64,000 nt of DNA from Mariniphaga sp041686935. Its GTDB lineage: Bacteria; Bacteroidota; Bacteroidia; Bacteroidales; Prolixibacteraceae. The position numbers and the translations under genes were made by a program. Each line of letters opens with the position of its first letter. The stretch's first letter is position 1. The stretch lies in contig JAWLCW010000025.1 of assembly GCA_041686935.1 (NCBI GenBank), forward strand, positions 1-64,000, in the 5' to 3' direction. Below the pieces are notes generated by a model that was not told the origin of the DNA, did no database searches, and saw only the letters and a list, made by a program, of their open reading frames with translations. Shown one piece after another: positions 40,560 to 48,651 of the stretch.

Positions 40560-42383
40560 TTATATTTTGATTGAACCATTTTTTATTTTGTTGTTATAAA
40601 AGTCAATAAGCCGTTTGTCTTCAATTATATCCTTCTTCTGAATTCGTCTTTTTAAAATTAGCCCTTCAAGTGTTCTACATCTGCTTAGAGCGGTGTATAG
40701 TTGTCCATTAACAAATGCACCTGAACCTAAATCAATGATTACATTATCGAATGTCAAACCTTGACTTTTGTGTATAGTAATAGCCCAAGCCAATTTTATT
40801 GGATATTGTTCAAATGTCCCCACAACTTTTGATGTAATTCGTCCTTTATTTTTATCCCATTGATAATGTCTGTTTTCCCAAGTCTCCTTTTGTAAGGTGT
40901 ATAAAGAACCATCTTTTAGACGAATTTCTACTTTCTCATCTTCAATAAATTCAATTTTCCCAATGGTTCCGTTAACCCATCGCCTACCATTTTCTTCACT
41001 ATCATTTTTGACAAGCATAATTTGTGAGTTTCTTTTTAATTCAAGAACTGGGTCGGTTGGATATTTATCTTCTTTAAAGTCACCAGTTATATTAGCTTTG
41101 AAAAAATGACTTTTATAAGGTAAACTGCTGATTTTACTGATGTTTTCTGCTTTAGCTAAATAATTATTTGTGGTTAATGTAATTGTAAATTCATCTAAAT
41201 TAGGCATGTGGTTTGGATTAAATCTTTTATTCAGTTCCGTTATACCAGCATCACCAATTGAACAGTCTCTTACACTGTTTAACAAATTAATAAAGTTTGC
41301 ATTTTTTTGACGATGAACTTTATTAAATTCAAATATTACTGGATTTAGGTTTTTGAAGGCTACACTATCAAAGAAATATTCACTATTATAAACAATTTTA
41401 AATAATTCATTTTCCACTTCGTTTGCATGGTCATAAATTGGAGGAAGTTGAAAAATGTCTCCGACAAAAATAAGTTGTTTACCACCATATAATTTATTTC
41501 GGTCTCCGCCATTCATCCGCAATGAGTAATCAAGACCCTCAAGAAGGTCAGCCCGGAGCATTGAAACTTCATCGATAATAATTGTGTCGGTTTTCTCAAG
41601 TATTTTCCGTTTTTGATAGAACGGTTTAAATATTGTTATATCAGGGTCGTTAGGCAACAAAGGTTTCAATGGAAATCTAAAAAATGAATGAATTGTTTGT
41701 CCACCAATGTTAATTGCTGCAATTCCCGTGAATGCGACAAGCAATACATTTTTTTCTGTTGATTTTGTGAAATAATGAATAAATGTGGACTTCCCTGTGC
41801 CTGCTTTTCCTGTAAGAAAGATTGAATCATTAGAGTTTTCAATTAGGTCAAATAATAATTTTGCTGATTGATCATTTTCGTAACCACTTGGTAATTCAAT
41901 GTATTTATTATAAAAATCAGGTAATTCAAGCTCATCATAAAATGTAAGTTGTTTTGGTTGTTCATTATTACCCTCTTCAATTCTTAAAAAGAAAAACAGG
42001 TCTCCCATGTTGTCGTGAAATGGATCGTTAATATTTAGGGTTTCATCATAACCAGCTAAATGCTTAAATATGTAGAATGACTTTTTTAATATATTTTGAT
42101 AAGAGGTAGTTCCTCTTGCAATTGCATCTGTGATTGACTTTTTGGATATAGTTATTCCAATGAAATGAAGATATTTTATTATTTTATCAAGTTGTTTGTC
42201 TGCTTTAGTATAGTCAAAATTGTCGTTGAATTGGAGAAAACCTTCTTCAAATGGTATTTTAAAATCTTTATCAACTCCGTAAAACAATTGTCTTGCAATA
42301 GAAGGGCTGAAAATCCCATCAGACACAAGTGGAGATTTTTTAAAATGCTGTATCCATGTTTTTTCAATTTGCTTAATCGTCAT
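40560..42383 (-). CDS. PIF1-like DNA helicase
   Basis: The 607-residue protein has an N-terminal region of about 165 residues without a recognised domain and a superfamily 1B helicase core. Walker A is GKAGTGKST (192-200), followed by AFTGIAAINIGGQTIHSFF (PIF1-type), DEVSM (Walker B), and VGDIFQLPPI. The C-terminal motifs are AWAITIHKSQGLTFDNVIID and LYTALSRCR. PIF1 enzymes unwind DNA 5' to 3' and act in repair or, in some operons, in mobile-element biology and defence. ATG 42383 was chosen over a TTG 9 bp upstream. The gene is markedly AT-rich compared with the efflux operon. Confidence 0.88.
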   Translation of the reverse strand: MTIKQIEKTWIQHFKKSPLVSDGIFSPSIARQLFYGVDKDFKIPFEEGFLQFNDNFDYTKADKQLDKIIKYLHFIGITISKKSITDAIARGTTSYQNILKKSFYIFKHLAGYDETLNINDPFHDNMGDLFFFLRIEEGNNEQPKQLTFYDELELPDFYNKYIELPSGYENDQSAKLLFDLIENSNDSIFLTGKAGTGKSTFIHYFTKSTEKNVLLVAFTGIAAINIGGQTIHSFFRFPLKPLLPNDPDITIFKPFYQKRKILEKTDTIIIDEVSMLRADLLEGLDYSLRMNGGDRNKLYGGKQLIFVGDIFQLPPIYDHANEVENELFKIVYNSEYFFDSVAFKNLNPVIFEFNKVHRQKNANFINLLNSVRDCSIGDAGITELNKRFNPNHMPNLDEFTITLTTNNYLAKAENISKISSLPYKSHFFKANITGDFKEDKYPTDPVLELKRNSQIMLVKNDSEENGRRWVNGTIGKIEFIEDEKVEIRLKDGSLYTLQKETWENRHYQWDKNKGRITSKVVGTFEQYPIKLAWAITIHKSQGLTFDNVIIDLGSGAFVNGQLYTALSRCRTLEGLILKRRIQKKDIIEDKRLIDFYNNKIKNGSIKI

Positions 42384-42515
42384 ATTTTGCAACTTAGAGA
42401 TGGTTATAAGTTAATAAACAATAATTTATCATTTACCATATTGGGTATTAAGTAGCAAAAACCTTTAATCTTGTGTATCTGAGACCAATGCGGCAATCGG
42501 CGGTAGTTTTTGTAA

Positions 42516-43286
42516 TTACCAAAATGCTCTTGAATAAAGTGTTCCATCCTTATGTTTTTTAAAGTTTACTTGATATGTTTTTCCGAGTGTAATTCCATAA
42601 TAAATATCAATGTGGGTATTCTTGCAAATCTTTTGTATTTTTTCTATGGTTTCAAAGTTTGTTCGTGAACCTATATAAACAGCTTTTATGAATTTTTTGT
42701 CAATTGGGATAAAGTTTTCGTCCATACTGCTAATAAAAATTATACGGTGTTCCCTTTCGTATTTCCATTCCGATTGTTTATTAAACATTATCTTTTCAAT
42801 TTTTGAAGTAAATTTTTCTAAACTGTTAACTGTGGGTGGTTCGTCTGAATAATTTACTTTCCAGAATACAAGAAAGCCTTCTAATGTTTTTAGGAAGTCG
42901 AACAACTCTGATTGATATTCTATACAAATCCCCTCGTGATTATTTGTATAATGAGACCACATTAAATTATTTGTGTTACCCTCAGTAAATGAGCATAATG
43001 ATATTGCCTGTGCGATATCATTTCTCTGCTGTTGTTCAATATACCTAGTGTAACCATCGTGTCCCAATGCGTGTTGTTGCCAATATAAATAATCTTGTTT
43101 AGTACTTGATGGTCGGTTTTTGTAAAATTCACTTTCGTGTCCTTCAGCCAATGGATCTAAATCTAAATTGTACTTTAGCTCAAATGGATCATTTAGGTTG
43201 AATGCAGAAGACAATTTGATACTTGATTTTTCTCCAATAAGATTTTCAATGGTATCGTCTTTTTTTATAGTGTAAAATTTAAACAT
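42516..43286 (-). CDS. DUF2971 protein
   Basis: The 256-residue protein carries DUF2971 signatures: a short lead, LSSAFNLNDPFELKYNLD, SLCSFTEGNTNNLMWSHYTN followed by HEGICIEY, and a C-terminal AVYIGSRT segment. The function of DUF2971 is not established; members are often found in accessory and defence-like loci. No membrane segment or catalytic motif is evident. It is AT-rich, lies 132 bp upstream of the PIF1-like gene on the same strand, and is separated from the zinc-protein gene by a structured repeat. Confidence 0.8.
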   Translation of the reverse strand: MFKFYTIKKDDTIENLIGEKSSIKLSSAFNLNDPFELKYNLDLDPLAEGHESEFYKNRPSSTKQDYLYWQQHALGHDGYTRYIEQQQRNDIAQAISLCSFTEGNTNNLMWSHYTNNHEGICIEYQSELFDFLKTLEGFLVFWKVNYSDEPPTVNSLEKFTSKIEKIMFNKQSEWKYEREHRIIFISSMDENFIPIDKKFIKAVYIGSRTNFETIEKIQKICKNTHIDIYYGITLGKTYQVNFKKHKDGTLYSRAFW

Positions 43287-43500
43287 CTTGAATTTTAATT
43301 TTTTGGCTTTAAAACTACCCTAATATAATAGTATTTTATCTTTCGTTCATGCAAATTAGAACAATGTAGTGGAAATCGTAATTAAAAAGTACGTAGATTA
43401 ATTCTAAATAAAAAGATGGAAAAGACTTGGTTGGATAGTGTAATTTGAAAGTAAACAGATCATCACCCAAGTATTGAAATTTCAGTTGTAAAAAGAATTG

Positions 43501-43592
43501 GCACAAATTACAAATTTGCGCCAGCGGGTTTGCGGGCTTTGTTAATATCCGCCGAGACAAAAGCCCACGCGGAGCAGAGGCTGTAAAACTCC
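43501..43592. repeat. GC-richer structured repeat in a 349-bp gene-free gap
   Basis: Within the gap 43287-43635 this segment stands out from AT-rich surroundings. It has nested inverted repeats: GCACAAATT with AATTTGCGC (43501-43521), and GCGGGCTTT with AAAGCCCACGC (43532-43540 and 43560-43570, one bulge). A chance frame through it would encode a short arginine/leucine-rich peptide of a kind I recall from other Bacteroidota as a spurious product. Outside this element the gap shows no gene. Confidence 0.5.
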
Positions 43593-43635
43593 CACCATTC
43601 CCCACTATATTACTATATCATGTAATCAACTGTGG

Positions 43636-44397
43636 TTATTTAATATTTGCAAATTTTAGCAGAAAATCCATTGCTGTCCCTTTTTTTAAATGTAATTGTG
43701 TGAACTTGTTTTCAGGTGAAATTGTCAAATCTTTTATTTCGTTTATATCAGGGTAATTATCTGTGATATTAAAAATAAATACAAATCCGCCAATGAAAAA
43801 CGTAATTAAAAATTTCTCTGGGGATACAGACTTAATAGGTTGAAAAACATAGTCAATAGGCATTGTATCATCGTTAAGGTAGCTTAAAATCACAATTGGA
43901 TATTCGTTTACCTTTCCCGGATTTTCGTTAATAATCATTTTTCTAATTGCTTCTAAATCACCTGATGGTATTTCTGCTTCCTTAAAAATCTCTCTTGATG
44001 AGATACAAGCTCTGTAAAGTATTGATAATAGAAATAGCTTAAACTTTTTATAATCAACATTCTCGCATATCGTAAATTCAAATCCGTCAAACTGATTTTT
44101 AAATTTATTAATCTTAATCGCTTGGTTAGGGCGTAAATCTCCAAAGAATAATCTTCTAGCATAGTCTTCCAAGTTTCCAATCACTTCGTTATCGCACTCT
44201 TTACAGAGAATACCACCTTCATAGTCACCTGTTGGCAATAGTTTGAACTTTTTAGATTTAACAAATTCCTGTGCTTCTATTTTATGGAGTTGGTGTTTGT
44301 CATTGTATAACCCCAATTTTTTGTAATAGAAGTCAGGAATTATGTGAGATTTGTTAATTAAAGTCTTAGTCTCGTGACACAATTTGCATTGTTTCAT
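43636..44397 (-). CDS. Zinc-finger, HNH-like protein of unknown function
   Basis: The 253-residue protein starts MKQCKLCHETKTLINKSHII, a CxxC pair (C4, C7) followed by SHIIP (H18). A second CxxC pair (C65, C68) lies in GGILCKECDNEVIGNLEDYA. The spacing resembles HNH/McrA-like nucleases and related zinc-binding proteins, where the SHxxP histidine would be catalytic. The final catalytic His/Asn is not clearly placed (candidates N70 or N75), so nuclease activity is uncertain. The remaining 180 residues are of unknown fold. It is AT-rich and heads the minus-strand group with DUF2971 and PIF1. Confidence 0.6.
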   Translation of the reverse strand: MKQCKLCHETKTLINKSHIIPDFYYKKLGLYNDKHQLHKIEAQEFVKSKKFKLLPTGDYEGGILCKECDNEVIGNLEDYARRLFFGDLRPNQAIKINKFKNQFDGFEFTICENVDYKKFKLFLLSILYRACISSREIFKEAEIPSGDLEAIRKMIINENPGKVNEYPIVILSYLNDDTMPIDYVFQPIKSVSPEKFLITFFIGGFVFIFNITDNYPDINEIKDLTISPENKFTQLHLKKGTAMDFLLKFANIK

Positions 44398-44855
44398 ATC
44401 TCTACTGTTTGTTTTACCATAGTTACCAACAAATGTATATAATAGATATTAACTTTCATCCTCCAAATCAATATCATCCAATGGGTTTTTAAATATGTTG
44501 AAATCGTTTTGAGAAACAAATCGAACCGGAATAGCCATTAGTCATTGTCGGATTGCCATTGGGAATTATTTGGTTGTTATTTGAATTGGATTGGCTTACT
44601 TTTTTTGTTATAATTTTTATAGTATCTATAGTCTTTAAATTAAGCAATAACAATCTTTAATTTCAACAAGTGAGGCAATAATGACTAACGAACTAAGTAC
44701 AAAAATTTTGTTCCTAAATTACAAACACAATTTCCAGAATAGATGAGAAGTAAAATATTGTAATTCTAATATTTCTTGCGTACATTTATTCTCAATAATT
44801 ACCTGATTAGATACAAATAGAGTAATTCATCAAAAACGAAAAAATTTTCTATAAT
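44398..44855. other. 458-bp AT-rich divergent intergenic region
   Basis: This gap separates the minus-strand zinc-protein group from a plus-strand small gene. It is AT-rich and shows no consensus promoter of either strand and no convincing gene. A 29-codon minus-strand frame at 44449-44538 is too short and unsupported. Confidence 0.5.
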
Positions 44856-45305
44856 ATGGTTATCGAAGGTAAAGTGATTAGGCTTAGCAAAATAGCTAAA
44901 TATTTAAATGTTGGAATCCACACAATTGTTGAAACCCTTCATGCAAAAGGATTTGATATTGATTCGAACCCAAATACCAAAATATCTACTAAAATTTGCA
45001 AATTGCTTGAACAGGAATTTAAAAACGATGTCCGTTTCAAACAGGAATCTGAAAAAATTACCTTATTGCAGCAAATATACAAAGATCACATTGAAGAAGG
45101 AAATCATGAAGATTCTTTTGATGAAATTATTCGGGATATAGAGGAAATGAAAAGGGCGGATACTATAACCTTAGAAGATATTTTTCCGGACATTGAACCT
45201 CTTGATATTGAGCATAGAGATGATTTCTCTGATGATCCTAATTCTGAAGAGAATATTATGAGAGCATTACAAAATGGATATGGAGATATTTACGGGTTTG
45301 ATTAA
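44856..45305 (+). CDS. Stand-alone IF2-N-like domain protein
   Basis: The 149-residue protein begins with a domain that closely resembles the N-terminal helix-turn-helix of Bacteroidota translation initiation factor IF-2 (residues 7-55: RLSKIAKYLNVGIHTIVETL, HAKGFDIDSNPNTKIS). The rest of IF-2 (GTPase and domains II-IV) is absent; instead a highly acidic tail of about 85 residues follows. The IF2-N fold binds RNA or ribosome in its parent. Alone it could be an RNA-binding regulator or a decoy. It lies in the AT-rich island, divergent from the zinc-protein gene. The assignment rests on motif resemblance. Confidence 0.65.
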   Translation: MVIEGKVIRLSKIAKYLNVGIHTIVETLHAKGFDIDSNPNTKISTKICKLLEQEFKNDVRFKQESEKITLLQQIYKDHIEEGNHEDSFDEIIRDIEEMKRADTITLEDIFPDIEPLDIEHRDDFSDDPNSEENIMRALQNGYGDIYGFD

Positions 45306-45467
45306 TTGACATTATTCTCTTAATGTATCATTCTCGTTACTTGTTAAGAAGTTTTAACCCTGCTAAATAGTATTGTAAATCACTGTATCACATAGTGCCA
45401 AGTTAACCTGTTCAAAACTTTATTTTGAAAGCAAGTAAAAAAGTTAGTAGAGTTGTTTCGGGGGTTG

Positions 45468-45475
45468 TATATTTG
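45468..45475 (+). promoter_or_regulatory. Candidate -7 box for the zinc-protein gene at 45509
   Basis: TATATTTG fits TAnnTTTG exactly and lies 33 bp before the start codon. A TTG occurs at 45453-45455, but the spacing is too short for a standard -33 box. Confidence 0.45.
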
Positions 45476-45508
45476 AGTTTATGATCAAAAAGATTTTAAC
45501 AGAAAATT

Positions 45509-46570
45509 ATGCCTGGATATATTCAAACCATTCTGAACGCTTTCTCCTCATTGGAAATTGAAAAGCTTCATCTTCATCTAAAAGATGAATATTCCTATGA
45601 GGAAACCACCAAAGCAGTTTTTCTTCGCGAGATAGAAAAGATTTTCAGGCGTTTTAAAAATGCCAGAGATACAGAACTGATTATCTACCAGGGCAAATGT
45701 GGCGGAAAAACCTGCCCGAATTGCGGAAAAAAAGGTTACCGGTTTGTGGGCAATCATACTAAAAACTATCTGGACCTGCTTTTTGAAACGGAAGGAGACG
45801 AAATAACGAATATAAATAGCTGTGCACTATTTAAAACGGACGAAAAAATTAAAAAACTAAAATATCAGCATGAAATTGATGTCAATGCAGATGAAAGGGT
45901 TTCATTTGTAAAAACTCCGGAATACCTGGCAAAATTAAATGCGGCAACAACTGCATGGAATGAAATTATTACTTCGCCACCCCGAAAAATGGATTTTCAG
46001 GATTTGAGTTACTGGGTAGATAAACATGCTGTTGCATACCAATTAATTAAAGATGACGATCCGTTTGACCAGCCTATGAAATGGTCGCCGTTTATCTCGC
46101 TTTATTCCGATTTGAAAGATATCCGCAATTATCTTTCACAAAATATGGCCAAAATCAGAAATGCAAATGCTGCAATTCAAAATAATCAAACTGAGGAGGA
46201 ACTTATTGACTGGTTGCTGAAATATGAAGACGTGGGCGACGATGCGCCATTTTTTATCAAATACGATTTTTTTAAAAATGAAGGGGATTATTTCAGGTGG
46301 AATTACCAAAACCCGGTTCATTTTGAAGATGATGTTTTTTCGCAGGCCATTCGTTTTCACAACTATTACCTGGCGCAGCACAAAAAAATGTTGAACAAAT
46401 TTACCACCTACACCAGCGAAGAAGCATCCATTCAATACAATATGTGTGATTCGAAAGAGGAAACGAAAAAAATTACTTCACTGAGTTTTCATTTGCAAAA
46501 CAGAAAGGAACTGGAAAGCAAGGGAATATTTGTTCCGTTATGGATTGATGAGATGCACAGTGAAAATTGA
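45509..46570 (+). CDS. Hypothetical protein with a zinc-ribbon-like motif
   Basis: The 353-residue soluble protein has cysteines C64, C69 and C72 (KCGGKTCPNCGKKG) and a further C105, suggesting one metal site near the N-terminus. The rest is rich in charged and aromatic residues (many Y, W, D, K), with no signal peptide or membrane span. I recognise no family. GC content is closer to the chromosome average than the genes before it. It is followed by two tandem hairpins, the first of which can end transcription. Confidence 0.7.
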   Translation: MPGYIQTILNAFSSLEIEKLHLHLKDEYSYEETTKAVFLREIEKIFRRFKNARDTELIIYQGKCGGKTCPNCGKKGYRFVGNHTKNYLDLLFETEGDEITNINSCALFKTDEKIKKLKYQHEIDVNADERVSFVKTPEYLAKLNAATTAWNEIITSPPRKMDFQDLSYWVDKHAVAYQLIKDDDPFDQPMKWSPFISLYSDLKDIRNYLSQNMAKIRNANAAIQNNQTEEELIDWLLKYEDVGDDAPFFIKYDFFKNEGDYFRWNYQNPVHFEDDVFSQAIRFHNYYLAQHKKMLNKFTTYTSEEASIQYNMCDSKEETKKITSLSFHLQNRKELESKGIFVPLWIDEMHSEN

Positions 46571-46672
46571 TATATTGTGGATTTTAATATTCCGCCCGAT
46601 CTTTACCGTTTTGCTCAAACTCAACACTATAATAACCAATCAGCCAGTCCATAATTTCCGGGTTTATCAATT

Positions 46673-46697
46673 GTGGGGTCACTGACCCCACTTTTTT
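46673..46697 (+). terminator. Hairpin plus T6, likely terminator
   Basis: GTGGGGTC and GACCCCAC form an 8-bp stem with a 3-base loop (46673-46691), directly followed by six T residues. It lies about 100 bp after the hypothetical gene stop. It may also be one half of a REP-like pair with the hairpin at 46712. Confidence 0.6.
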
Positions 46698-46711
46698 AAT
46701 TTGCTCAAAAA

Positions 46712-46730
46712 CGGGGGACACTGACCCCCG
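46712..46730. repeat. Second hairpin of a REP-like pair
   Basis: CGGGGG and CCCCCG flank ACACTGA. The core (GGGGACACTGACCCC) is similar to the hairpin at 46673 (GGGGTCACTGACCCC), 20 bp away. No T tract follows, so it is a repeat rather than a terminator. Confidence 0.55.
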
Positions 46731-46769
46731 AATTGCATCTGCTATCTGGGGTTTGGGTTAATTCTCCCG

Positions 46770-47558
46770 CTAAAAGTCGGTATCCGGTTCTTCCAGGTTT
46801 AATTCCTTAATCCAGATATTCCGATACAAAACTTCGTGGCCTTCTGCCTGAAGTTTAATTCCACCGGGGCGGTCGGTAATACCTTTTCCTCCGTTGTTTC
46901 CACCATCAATTCCGGAATTTGGTCCACCCCAAACCTGGTTAATCGGTACGTTAACATGCACTTTTTCCCCGTTAAAATAAAGGGTAACCAGCGCTTTCTC
47001 TGTTCGTTCACCGTTTTCAAACCGGGCAGCTCTGAACTGAATGTCGTATGCATTCCAGTTCCCCGTTCCATTGTATGCGTGATACGGTGATTCGGTTTCG
47101 TTTATCACCGCGCCTATTCCGTGTTTCGTTGAATCACCGTCGAGAATCTGAATTTCATAACGGTTTTGTAAATAAACACCGCTGTTGCCGCCGGGGTTTG
47201 AAACCAAAAATTCTACATGCAGTCTGAAATCACGGTACTTTTTTTTGGTTACAATATCGGCAGCTCCGTATTTCCCGCCTTCTGCTGCAGGATCATTAGC
47301 GCTAACTACTGTGCCATTATCCACAGGATCTTCAATAATCTTCCAACTGATTGGCAATTCAGCAGAAAAACGAGGTCCTTCCCAGTACGTCCATTTTTCA
47401 TCCAGCATTTCGCGCGATCCGTCAAACAGCAGTTCAGCGCCGGCGGGTGGTTTTGCGTTAATTCCAACCTTTTGCTGTGAACATGAAAGTCCGGTAAAAA
47501 AAATTATGGCTGCAGAAATGAAAAGCAATGAATGCAAATTGTTAATTTTAGTTTTCAT
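46770..47558 (-). CDS. DUF1080 (3-keto-disaccharide hydrolase-like) lipoprotein
   Basis: The 262-residue protein has a lipobox (FFTGLSC, about residue 26) and a DUF1080/PF06439 jelly-roll domain (about 38-255). Typical wording includes KYRDFRLHVEFLVSNPGGNSGVY, RYEIQILDGDSTKHGIGAVI, and GGIKLQAEGHEVLYRNIWIK at the end. Members act on glycosides; some hydrolyse 3-keto sugars. It is probably anchored in the outer or inner membrane facing the periplasm or surface. It stands alone between hairpins and a LuxR regulator. Confidence 0.9.
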   Translation of the reverse strand: MKTKINNLHSLLFISAAIIFFTGLSCSQQKVGINAKPPAGAELLFDGSREMLDEKWTYWEGPRFSAELPISWKIIEDPVDNGTVVSANDPAAEGGKYGAADIVTKKKYRDFRLHVEFLVSNPGGNSGVYLQNRYEIQILDGDSTKHGIGAVINETESPYHAYNGTGNWNAYDIQFRAARFENGERTEKALVTLYFNGEKVHVNVPINQVWGGPNSGIDGGNNGGKGITDRPGGIKLQAEGHEVLYRNIWIKELNLEEPDTDF

Positions 47559-47691
47559 AACACAAGTACTTTTGATTTAGCGCATTAAATTAGTGAAAGT
47601 TATTTAAATTATCATTAGTTAAAACTGATTTATAACTGAATGCCTGTTTATTACTCAAAAAAACATCTTCGCATGAAATGATATTCATGCT

Positions 47692-48471
47692 CTATAAAAT
47701 ACTGTTAATTATCGCATACTTAATCAGTGAAATGGTATTTGTAACACCTGCTTTCCGTAAAATATTTTTTCGGTGTGTGCGCACGGTATCGTTACTTATA
47801 AACAATTTTTCGGCTATTTCCTTGCTGGTGAGGCCGTTGCTCATCAGTCTGATAATTTCTTTTTCCCGCTTGCTGAACTGGTCTTCCCTTTTTTCAAGGT
47901 TCAGGCTTTTTTTGTTGAGATGAAACACTTCTCCGGTAAATTTATTCACCATTACGCCATGCGGAATATTTTGCGGGTCGAGGAAGCTGATATCGGAATA
48001 AATATTACAAAATATAAACGGGATTTTTTGCTCGTCGAACACCAGCGGAATGCTCTGATGCTGCACCGCAACAATGTCGCCGTTTTTTTTTCTTCCGTGG
48101 TAGTAATAAATGGCAAAAATTGATTCGCGTTGCTCTTCGGGAATGGAATTTGAATATTCCATACAGGTTTTTACCGTAGCCATGTTCACCTGCAAATGCT
48201 CCGGAACTGTAAAATTCATCACAAATCCGCCTCCCATGTTGTAAATTTCTTCGGTGGTATAACCGGTCAGATCTTTTGAATCGCCGGTAACCGCTTCAAT
48301 TTTCCAGTTGCTCGTATTGGCAATTACCGCAAAAGATTTCCCAATGGAATACAGCGTATTGACAAGCGGATGATTTAAAATTTTTTCCCGGTGTATGGCA
48401 TCTTTTATTAAATAATGTTGCTTGCCAAAAGCTTTTTTAATCGGAATCAGGATTGGTATTTCACTGTTCAT
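47692..48471 (-). CDS. PAS-like/LuxR-type transcription regulator
   Basis: The 259-residue protein has a PAS-like sensor region (about 45-180, SIGKSFAVIANTSNWKIEAV, TGDSKDLTGYTTEEIYNMGG) and a C-terminal LuxR helix-turn-helix (about 195-255, FSKREKEIIRLMSNGLTSKE, IAEKLFISNDTVRTHRKNIL). It lacks a receiver domain. It is divergent from the giant secreted-protein gene. A perfect 6-bp-arm palindrome and a promoter lie between them, so it may regulate itself and that gene. Confidence 0.88.
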   Translation of the reverse strand: MNSEIPILIPIKKAFGKQHYLIKDAIHREKILNHPLVNTLYSIGKSFAVIANTSNWKIEAVTGDSKDLTGYTTEEIYNMGGGFVMNFTVPEHLQVNMATVKTCMEYSNSIPEEQRESIFAIYYYHGRKKNGDIVAVQHQSIPLVFDEQKIPFIFCNIYSDISFLDPQNIPHGVMVNKFTGEVFHLNKKSLNLEKREDQFSKREKEIIRLMSNGLTSKEIAEKLFISNDTVRTHRKNILRKAGVTNTISLIKYAIINSIL

Positions 48472-48494
48472 TATGCTGAATTTTTATTTTTTTT

Positions 48495-48510
48495 TACCCC
48501 AAATGGGGTA
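48495..48510. promoter_or_regulatory. Perfect palindrome, candidate operator of the LuxR regulator
   Basis: TACCCC-AAAT-GGGGTA has 6-bp perfect arms. It lies 24 bp before the luxR-type start and directly abuts the -33 TTG of the promoter for the gene at 48652. Its location between divergent genes suggests the binding site of the adjacent regulator. Confidence 0.5.
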
Positions 48511-48541
48511 TTGAGTTTTGTTTCTGCCAGTAATAAATTTG
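48511..48541 (+). promoter_or_regulatory. Promoter for the T9SS cargo gene
   Basis: TTG (48511-48513) is followed after 20 bp by TAAATTTG (48534-48541), fitting the Bacteroidota consensus with a three-base -33 box. The gene starts at 48652, so the leader would be about 100 bases. Confidence 0.5.
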
Positions 48542-48651
48542 TATAAGCACCTATTATAACAATTTGTAAATCTGAATTTTCAGACTTTATGCTTAAAATC
48601 AGGATAAAAATGTCTAAAAATATGAATTAACAAATTACAACTTTTTTAGTT

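Noticed and set aside
43336..43605. An 89-codon minus-strand frame across the structured repeat
   Set aside because: It consists largely of repeat sequence and has no domain. The repeat explains it better than a gene does.
44449..44538. A 29-codon minus-strand frame in the gap between the zinc protein and IF2-N-like genes
   Set aside because: Too short, with no promoter, membrane segment or overlap to support it.
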